A DNA stretch of 64,000 bases from Falsirhodobacter flavus (GTDB taxonomy: Bacteria; Pseudomonadota; Alphaproteobacteria; Rhodobacterales; Rhodobacteraceae): positions 248,001 through 312,000 of the forward strand of contig JARWBI010000003.1 in assembly GCA_029846755.1 (NCBI GenBank), read 5' to 3'. Below the pieces are notes generated by a model. That model worked only from the letters and a program-made list of their open reading frames with translations, had not been told where the DNA came from and searched no databases. The position numbers and the translations under genes were made by a program. The first letter of the stretch is position 1, and each line of letters starts with the position of its first letter. This document shows, one piece after another, positions 58,857 through 64,000 of the stretch.

Positions 58857-59669
58857 ATGAGCTTTCCCGACATTCTCCGCACCGCGGCCCGCAGTCTGAC
58901 GCTGCCCCGCCTGCCCGCCCTTGCGATCCTGCGCCGATACGGGCTTCTGGCCGCGTTTCTGGTGCTGTGGCAAGCGGCCAGCAAGACGGGCTGGGTCAAC
59001 CCGGCGGTGTTTCCGCCCCTCGACGCCATTGCCGCTGCTCTGTGGAAAGGCCTGTCGACCGGGGCGCTGCTGGACGACATCGCGATCAGCCTGCAAAGGG
59101 CCGGCACGGCCTATGCCGCCGCCATCGCCATCGGCATTCCGGTGGGGCTGCTCATGGGCCAGATCCGGCTGGTGGAACAAGCGCTGGACCCGATCCTGCA
59201 ACTGTTCCGCCAGACCTCGGCACTGGCGCTTTACCCGGTGTTCATCCTGCTGCTGGGTCTGGGCGAGGCGTCCAAGATCTTCGTCATCTTCTGGGCGACC
59301 CTTTTCCCGATCCTGCTGGCCACGACCGGCGGCGTGAAAGAAGTGGACGCAAAGCTGGTCGAGATGGCCCGCAGCTATGGCGCATCGCGGCTGACGGTGT
59401 TCCGCCGCGTGATCCTGCCCGCCGCCCTGCCCGCAATCTTCATCGGGCTTCGCCTGTCGGCCACGACCGCGCTTCTGCTGCTGATCGCGTCCGAGATGAT
59501 CGGGGCGAACAAGGGCGTCGGGTTTCAGGTGATGAATGCCCAATACAACTTCCAGATCCCGCTGATGTTTGCCGCGATCTTCCTTCTGGCGGGCCTTGGC
59601 CTGCTAGCGAACGCGCTGCTGGTCGCGCTTCAACGGCGGCTGTGCCGCTGGTCCGACCGCACGAACTGA
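58857..59669 (+). CDS. ABC transporter permease, SsuC/TauC-like
   Basis: A 270-residue inner-membrane permease of the nitrate/sulfonate/taurine class with about six helices. The EAA docking loop is visible as MARSYGASRLTVFRRVILPAALPAIF, followed by GLRLSATTALLLLIASEM. The ATG at 58857 is preceded by GGCGGAGTGACGG and lies two bases after the monooxygenase stop region. It partners the binding protein and ATPase that follow. Substrate is unknown, with an organosulfur compound likely from context. Confidence 0.9.
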   Translation: MSFPDILRTAARSLTLPRLPALAILRRYGLLAAFLVLWQAASKTGWVNPAVFPPLDAIAAALWKGLSTGALLDDIAISLQRAGTAYAAAIAIGIPVGLLMGQIRLVEQALDPILQLFRQTSALALYPVFILLLGLGEASKIFVIFWATLFPILLATTGGVKEVDAKLVEMARSYGASRLTVFRRVILPAALPAIFIGLRLSATTALLLLIASEMIGANKGVGFQVMNAQYNFQIPLMFAAIFLLAGLGLLANALLVALQRRLCRWSDRTN

Positions 59670-59692
59670 CCCCCATCCCAAGGATTTTCCCC

Positions 59693-60658
59693 ATGTATCT
59701 TCGCCCCTTCCTCCTCGCCCTCGCAATCGCCACCCCGGCGCTGGCGGAGGACCCCGTCACTTTCCGCTATCTGGCCAGCCATGGCGGGCTGTCGCCGCAT
59801 GAACTGGCCGACGCGCTTGGCTATTACGACCCCTACGGGATCGAGATCGAGAATATCGGCTATGCCTCGGGCGGGCCGGAATCGCTGTTCGCGCTCGCCT
59901 CGGGCAGCGTCGATCTGGGATCGGCGGCGACGGCGGCGGTCATCAACTCCATTGCCGGGGGGAACGATTTCGTCGCCGCCTATCCGACGAACGGCATCGG
60001 ACGCGATGTCCAAAGCATCTTCTATGTGCCCGAAGACAGCCCGATCCGGTCCATCGAGGATATCGCGGGCAAGACCATCGCCGTGAACACCCTTGGCGCA
60101 CATCTGGATTACGCCGTGCGCGAGGCGCTGCACCAGAAGGGCCTGCCGCAGGACGCGGCGAACCTCATCACCGTGCCGGGGCCGCAGCTTGAACAGACGT
60201 TGCGGTCCGGTCAGGTGGACATCGCCGCCTTCGGCTATTGGCAGACCACGTTCGAGGGGGTAGCCAGAGGCAACGGCGGCCTGCGCGCGGTCTTCGGCGA
60301 TTTCGACGTGCTGGGCGAGATCGCGGGCGGTTTCGTGACCCTGCGCCGCGATTTCATCGAGGAACATCCAGAAGCCTCGCGCCACTTCGTCGAGGAAGCC
60401 TCCCGCGCAGCCGACTGGGCGCGGCAGAACCCGGATGAGGCGCGCGAAATCTTCGCCAAGTTGCTGGAGGACCGCGGCGAGAACCCCGAAATCGCGCAGC
60501 ACTTCAAAGGCTTTGGCCTGCGCGAAGGCGGCCATGCCGTCCCGCGCGATCTGGATTTCTGGATCGAGGTGCTGGAACGCGACGGCAGCCTGCCGGAAGG
60601 CAAGCTCAGCGCCGCCAACATCCTTTATGTGCCGCAAGACGGCGCGCAAACCAACTGA
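59693..60658 (+). CDS. ABC transporter substrate-binding protein, SsuA/NrtA-like
   Basis: A 321-residue periplasmic protein. The signal peptide is MYLRPFLLALAIATPALA, with cleavage before EDPVTF. The fold is that of NMT1/THI5-like binding proteins: ASGGPESLFALASGSVDLGSA near residue 62, AGKTIAVNTLGAHLDYAVREAL near 126, and QVDIAAFGYWQTTFEG. The gene lies 23 bases downstream of the permease and 11 bases before the ATPase. AAGGATTTTCCCC precedes the ATG. An in-frame opening from 58967 is a shadow of the permease gene. Confidence 0.9.
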   Translation: MYLRPFLLALAIATPALAEDPVTFRYLASHGGLSPHELADALGYYDPYGIEIENIGYASGGPESLFALASGSVDLGSAATAAVINSIAGGNDFVAAYPTNGIGRDVQSIFYVPEDSPIRSIEDIAGKTIAVNTLGAHLDYAVREALHQKGLPQDAANLITVPGPQLEQTLRSGQVDIAAFGYWQTTFEGVARGNGGLRAVFGDFDVLGEIAGGFVTLRRDFIEEHPEASRHFVEEASRAADWARQNPDEAREIFAKLLEDRGENPEIAQHFKGFGLREGGHAVPRDLDFWIEVLERDGSLPEGKLSAANILYVPQDGAQTN

Positions 60659-60669
60659 GGAGCCAGCCG

Positions 60670-61428
60670 ATGACCAGCTTGCAAAGTGGCGGGCTCAGCC
60701 TGCGGAACCTGTCCAAGGGATATGCGCTGGCGGACCGGCAGCTCAGCGTCCTGAACGGCATCAACCTTGATATCGAAGGGGGCAGCAGCCTTGCCATCGT
60801 GGGGGCCAGCGGGTCGGGCAAGACGACGCTCCTGCGCATCCTTGCGGGGTTGGAGGATCCCGACCGCGGCGGCGTGACCATCGACGGCACGCCCGTCCGC
60901 GGCGTCGGCACCGAACGTGCGGTAATCTTTCAGGAACCGCGCCTGCTGCCATGGCTGACCGTTCTGGACAACGTCGCCTTCGGTCTGGAAGTGCGCGGCA
61001 CCCCCCGCGCCGAGGCGTTGGAACGTGCCCGCCACTATGTCAGGCTGGTCGGCCTGTCCGATTTTGCAGGTGTCTGGCCGCGCCAGCTTTCGGGCGGGAT
61101 GGCGCAGCGCGTCGGCATCGCCCGCGCCCTGACAGTGCAGCCGCGCATTTTGCTGCTGGACGAACCCTTCGGCGCGTTGGACGCCATGACACGGCTCGTG
61201 ATGCAGGAGGAACTGGTCCGCATCTGGGGCGAGGAGAAGGTCACCATGATCGTCGTGACCCATGATCTGGAGGAGGCGATCTATCTTGCCGATCAGGTGC
61301 TTGTCCTGCCCAAGGGCGAAGACGCCCCCCGCCTGATCGAGACGGACCTTCCCCGCCCTCGAGACCGCACCAGCCCGGCTTTCGTGCGCCAGCGCGAAGC
61401 CTTGCTGCGTGAATTCGGGCTTCATTGA
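60670..61428 (+). CDS. ABC transporter ATP-binding protein, SsuB/TauB-like
   Basis: A 252-residue ABC ATPase. Walker A is GASGSGKTT (about 41-49), the Q-loop is in VIFQEPRLLPWLTV, the signature is LSGGMAQRVGIARAL, Walker B is ILLLDEPFGALDA, and the switch histidine is in VVTHDLEEAI. The EPRLLPWLTV block is typical of the sulfonate/nitrate/taurine importers. TGAGGAGCC precedes the ATG, 11 bases after the binding-protein stop. It is the last gene of the monooxygenase-permease-binding protein-ATPase operon. Confidence 0.93.
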   Translation: MTSLQSGGLSLRNLSKGYALADRQLSVLNGINLDIEGGSSLAIVGASGSGKTTLLRILAGLEDPDRGGVTIDGTPVRGVGTERAVIFQEPRLLPWLTVLDNVAFGLEVRGTPRAEALERARHYVRLVGLSDFAGVWPRQLSGGMAQRVGIARALTVQPRILLLDEPFGALDAMTRLVMQEELVRIWGEEKVTMIVVTHDLEEAIYLADQVLVLPKGEDAPRLIETDLPRPRDRTSPAFVRQREALLREFGLH

Positions 61429-61454
61429 CCACGATCAGACTATTGCGCCATCTG

Positions 61455-61474
61455 CAATTCTGAAAGAAGAATTG
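61455..61474. promoter_or_regulatory. Perfect inverted repeat before the MFS exporter gene
   Basis: CAATTCTGAAAGAAGAATTG consists of two perfect 7-base arms and a six-base spacer, 110-130 bases upstream of the exporter start. It fits an operator for a dimeric repressor (TetR/MarR/LysR size). No regulator gene lies beside it within the window. Confidence 0.45.
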
Positions 61475-61533
61475 TTCCGATTATCGCAGGCCGCAATTCC
61501 GGCCATCCTGCATGTCATGGGCGAGAACGGCGC

Positions 61534-61551
61534 GGCCGGGAAACCCCGGCC
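61534..61551 (+). terminator. GC stem-loop before the MFS exporter gene
   Basis: GGCCGGG-AAAC-CCCGGCC is a 7-bp stem with a four-base loop, 34 bases upstream of the exporter start and 106 bases after the ABC ATPase stop. It lacks a T-run. It may terminate the ABC operon weakly or structure the exporter leader. Confidence 0.35.
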
Positions 61552-61584
61552 CGCCGCCCGCAAGCAAGAACCTGCGAGGAACAG

Positions 61585-63150
61585 ATGACTTCGGCAACCA
61601 ACGGCGCATGGCGCCCCTTCGGCCAAAAGGCCTTCACCGTCCTGTGGGTGGCCACGGTCATCTCCAACATCGGGACATGGATGAACGACGTGGGCGCGGG
61701 GTGGCTGATGACCAGCCTCGCGCCTTCGCCACAGATCGTGGCGATGGTTCAGGCGGCGACGACGCTGCCGGTCTTTCTGTTCGCGATCCTTGCCGGGGCG
61801 GTGGCTGACATCGTGGACCGACGCAAGCTGCTGCTGGTGGTGAACGTCGCGCTGTCTGTCGTCGCCTTCGCGGTGGCTGCGGTCGTGCAGGCGGATGCGA
61901 TGACGCCGGTGCTGTTGCTGATCTTCACCTTCCTTCTGGGCAGCGGCGCCGCCTTCATCGCGCCCGCATGGCAAGCCATCGTGCCGAAGCTGGTCCCGCG
62001 CGAGGATCTGACCGCCGCCGTCGCGCTGAACAGCATGGGCATCAACATCAGCCGCGCCATCGGGCCGGCGGTTGCGGGGATGCTGATCGCGGCCTTCGGC
62101 CTCGTCTGGCCCTTCGCGCTGAATGCCGTCTCGACGCTGGTGGTGATCGCCGCGCTGATCTGGTGGCGCCCCGCGGCCGAGCCCGAAAGCAAACTGCCGC
62201 CCGAGCATGTCCTGGGCGGCATGATCGCCGGGCTGCGCTATGCGCTTCATACCCGCAGGCTGCGTCTGGTTCTGGTGCGCGCGGTGGCATTCTTCCTGTT
62301 CGCAAGCGCCTTCTGGGCGATGCTGCCGCTGGTGGCGCGCAACGTGCTGGGCGGCGGGGCCGGGCTTTACGGCGCGCTGCTGGCCTCGGTCGGGATCGGG
62401 GCCGTCGGCGGGGCGCTGGTGCTGCCGGGCCTGCGCAAACGGCTCGGGGCGGACCGGACGGTGATCCTTGGCACGCTGGGCACGGCGCTGGTTCTGGCGG
62501 TGCTGGCGCTGGTGCCCGGGCGCATCCCGGCGCTTCTGGCGGGGCTGATCGCCGGGGCGTCCTGGATCGCGGTGTTGTCCAGCCTGAACGTCGCAGCGCA
62601 AGCCGCCTTGCCCGACTGGGTCCGGGCGCGGGGGCTTGCCATCTATCTGACCGTGTTTTCGGGCGCGATGTCGCTGGGCAGCCTTGGCTGGGGCACGGTG
62701 GCGGCGGGCGCGTCGATCCGCACCGCGCTGCTGGTCGCCGCCGCCGGCATCCTTATCGCCGTCCCGCTGACGCTTCGGGCGCGGCTTTCCGGCGCGGGCG
62801 AGGATCACAGCCCCGCCCATCACTGGCCGGACCCCCATGTCGCCGCAGCCGATGATGCCCCGACGACCATCTGGATCGCCTATGACATCCCCGAGGAGAA
62901 CCGCGCCCAATTCATGCAGCTCATGTCCGAACAGCGCCGGTCGCGCCGCGCGCATGGGGCGCATGGCTGGGCGCTGCGGCAGGACACGGCACGACCGACG
63001 CGCCTTTACGAAGTCTGGCACGAGGCGTCATGGCTTGCCCACCTGCGTCACCATGACCGCATCAGCCACAGCGAAAAGGCGCTGCAGGACGAAATCCGGG
63101 CACTGCTGACCGCCCCGCCCGAGATCCACCACACGGTCGCGCCGGTCTAG
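61585..63150 (+). CDS. MFS exporter with C-terminal extra domain (DHA3/EntS-like)
   Basis: A 521-residue inner-membrane exporter. Residues about 10-400 hold some ten to twelve helices of an EntS/DHA3-type major facilitator (TVLWVATVISNIGTWMNDVG at about 16-35, and FIAPAWQAIVPKLVPREDL). After the last helix comes a soluble extension of about 95 residues (TTIWIAYDIPEENRAQFMQL, RLYEVWHEASWLAHLRHHDR and ISHSEKALQDEIRALL). It resembles an antibiotic-biosynthesis-monooxygenase-like ferredoxin fold. Such fusions occur widely in proteobacterial MFS proteins without a known role. AGGAACAG precedes the ATG. Substrate is unknown. It ends overlapping the convergent amidohydrolase gene by four bases. Confidence 0.88.
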   Translation: MTSATNGAWRPFGQKAFTVLWVATVISNIGTWMNDVGAGWLMTSLAPSPQIVAMVQAATTLPVFLFAILAGAVADIVDRRKLLLVVNVALSVVAFAVAAVVQADAMTPVLLLIFTFLLGSGAAFIAPAWQAIVPKLVPREDLTAAVALNSMGINISRAIGPAVAGMLIAAFGLVWPFALNAVSTLVVIAALIWWRPAAEPESKLPPEHVLGGMIAGLRYALHTRRLRLVLVRAVAFFLFASAFWAMLPLVARNVLGGGAGLYGALLASVGIGAVGGALVLPGLRKRLGADRTVILGTLGTALVLAVLALVPGRIPALLAGLIAGASWIAVLSSLNVAAQAALPDWVRARGLAIYLTVFSGAMSLGSLGWGTVAAGASIRTALLVAAAGILIAVPLTLRARLSGAGEDHSPAHHWPDPHVAAADDAPTTIWIAYDIPEENRAQFMQLMSEQRRSRRAHGAHGWALRQDTARPTRLYEVWHEASWLAHLRHHDRISHSEKALQDEIRALLTAPPEIHHTVAPV

Positions 63151-64000
63151 ACCGCCCAGCAGGCGCAGCCGAGCGCGCCCCAGAAGCTGCGCAGATCCGA
63201 AACCGGCAGATCCGCCCCCCAGGCATGGCTGTGCCCATGCACCCCGCAGGCCGAGGCGCAGCCGCATTGCGCCGCGGCCTGCGGTTCGGCCCAGGCGCCA
63301 TAGCCGCCAAAGGTCCGAACCGGCGACCAGTCTGGCATCGCGGGCGGGATCGGCGCGTCGTGATCGGCAAAATCGCCCTTGGCGAAGACGACCTTGCCGC
63401 CCACCATGGTCAGGTCGCTGGTGATCTCCGGGATATCCGCTTCGGCGCAGGCGAAGAAATCGCGGTCCGGCACGATCAGGTCGGCGAGGTATCCCGCAGC
63501 AATGCGGCCACGGCGCCCCTCGTCGTTCGAGAACCACGCGACCTTTTCCGTCCACATCCGCAGCGCGGTTTCGCGGTCCAGCCGGTTGCGTTCGGGCGTG
63601 ATCCGAAGCCCCCCCACCGTCGCGCCCGAGATCATCCATGACAGCCCCACCCACGGGTTGTAGCTGGACACCCGCGTTGCGTCCGATCCGGCCGAGGTCC
63701 GCACCCCCATCTCCAGCATCTTCGCGACCGGGGGCGTGGCTTCCGCCGCCCGCGTGCCATAGCGTTCCACGAAATATTCGCCCTGATAGGCCATGCGGTG
63801 CTGCACCGCGACCCCGCCGCCCAGCGCCGCGATCCGGTCGAGCGAGCGTTCCGACACCGTTTCGGCGTGGTCGAAGAACCAGTTGATCCCATCCAGCGGA
63901 ATGTCGCGATTCACCTTCTCGAACACGTCCAGCGACCGGCTGATCGTCTCGTCATAGGTCGCGTGCATCCGCCACGGCCAGCGGTTCTCGGCAAGGATGC
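63147..64000 (-). CDS. Amidohydrolase, YtcJ-like (partial, N-terminus beyond window)
   Basis: The C-terminal half of a metal-dependent hydrolase of the amidohydrolase-3 (YtcJ) family, open to the right edge with at least 284 residues visible. WPWRMHATYDETISRSLDVFE contains the metal-ligand histidine; INWFFDHAETVSE, AVQHRMAYQGEYFVERYG and RTSAGSDATRVSSYNPW hold the histidine and final catalytic aspartate. LADLIVPDRDFF and EITSDLTMVGGKVVFAKGDF form the C-terminal sandwich end. The last 50 residues are unusually rich in Cys, His and Ala (CGCASACGVHGHSHAWG). The substrate is unknown. An ATG at 63968 inside the open frame is not the true start. Confidence 0.88.
   Translation of the reverse strand, partial: ILAENRWPWRMHATYDETISRSLDVFEKVNRDIPLDGINWFFDHAETVSERSLDRIAALGGGVAVQHRMAYQGEYFVERYGTRAAEATPPVAKMLEMGVRTSAGSDATRVSSYNPWVGLSWMISGATVGGLRITPERNRLDRETALRMWTEKVAWFSNDEGRRGRIAAGYLADLIVPDRDFFACAEADIPEITSDLTMVGGKVVFAKGDFADHDAPIPPAMPDWSPVRTFGGYGAWAEPQAAAQCGCASACGVHGHSHAWGADLPVSDLRSFWGALGCACWAV

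Noticed and set aside
58967-60658. A 563-codon frame fused to the binding protein
   Set aside because: Its first 242 codons are a shifted frame over the permease gene. The true product starts with a signal peptide at 59693.
1-64000. CRISPR arrays, insertion sequences, prophage, rRNA or tRNA genes
   Set aside because: No regularly spaced repeats, transposase or integrase motifs, or tRNA-like cloverleaf sequences were noticed; intergenic space is too short for most of these. A tRNA covariance search would confirm.

Overview
The window is high-GC, gene-dense DNA from an alphaproteobacterium, most likely a member of the Rhodobacterales (Paracoccus/Rhodobacter-like). Supporting signs are a VPLPA-CTERM sorting tail, a Rhodobacter-type PmtA phospholipid methyltransferase, a ChvE-GguAB(C)/GbpR sugar locus, a rhizobial-style rhaI/rhaD/rhaK/rhaR rhamnose locus and a zeaxanthin glucosyltransferase (CrtX) at the left edge. 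I see no rRNA, tRNA, CRISPR array, insertion sequence or phage gene. It reads as chromosomal or chromid-like DNA rich in catabolic and transport genes. The genus is inference.

Layout. 1-2.5 kb: partial crtX, a membrane-anchored unknown protein and a TerC-family membrane protein. 2.7-7.4 kb: M29 aminopeptidase, a GlcG/HbpS-like protein and malate synthase G, with a divergent IclR regulator and an IclR-like box between them. 7.3-25.2 kb: a sugar-acid locus with a GntR/FadR regulator, the YtfQRT-YjfF importer, a Gfo/Idh/MocA galactose/arabinose 1-dehydrogenase, GalM, lactonase, KDPGal aldolase, KDGal kinase, an IlvD/Edd dehydratase, an SDR, GguC, and the second importer ChvE-GguA-GguB with LysR regulator GbpR. 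Together they can oxidise galactose (De Ley-Doudoroff route) and possibly arabinose non-phosphorylatively, with shared first steps.

25.2-32.1 kb: L-lactate dehydrogenase, a DMT exporter, a phospholipase-D-like protein, the psd-pssA-pmtA cluster (phosphatidylserine to phosphatidylethanolamine to phosphatidylcholine) and an AI-2E/PerM-type protein. 32.1-37.9 kb: a VPLPA-CTERM protein and a 1735-residue secreted nuclease/5'-nucleotidase ending in RTX repeats. 38-41.4 kb: a polar amino-acid ABC importer, a glyoxalase I gene broken by a frameshift, and a PIN-toxin/Phd-type antitoxin pair with a perfect palindromic operator.

41.5-44.3 kb: a PslG-like secreted glycosidase, an acyltransferase-3 and a flavin reductase. 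44.3-49.9 kb: rhamnose catabolism (rhaI-rhaD divergent from rhaR-rhaK) without its usual transporter. 49.9-55.5 kb: OmpA-like and Sel1-repeat proteins, an unknown membrane protein, and a DctB/DctD two-component pair whose AAA+ loop reads GAFPGA instead of GAFTGA. 55.5-57.2 kb: tiny charged or membrane proteins and a DUF421/YetF pair, with two matching GGAAC-N16-(T/G)GTT promoter-like sites. 57.4-61.4 kb: an FMN monooxygenase plus SsuABC-like importer, probably for organosulfur compounds, preceded by a 15-codon possible leader peptide. 61.6-64 kb: an MFS exporter with an extra C-terminal domain behind a perfect inverted repeat, and a YtcJ-like amidohydrolase cut by the right edge.

The only gene-free stretch longer than about 300 bases is 57181-57508, described below. 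Genes are tightly packed, with many 4-base ATGA stop/start overlaps.
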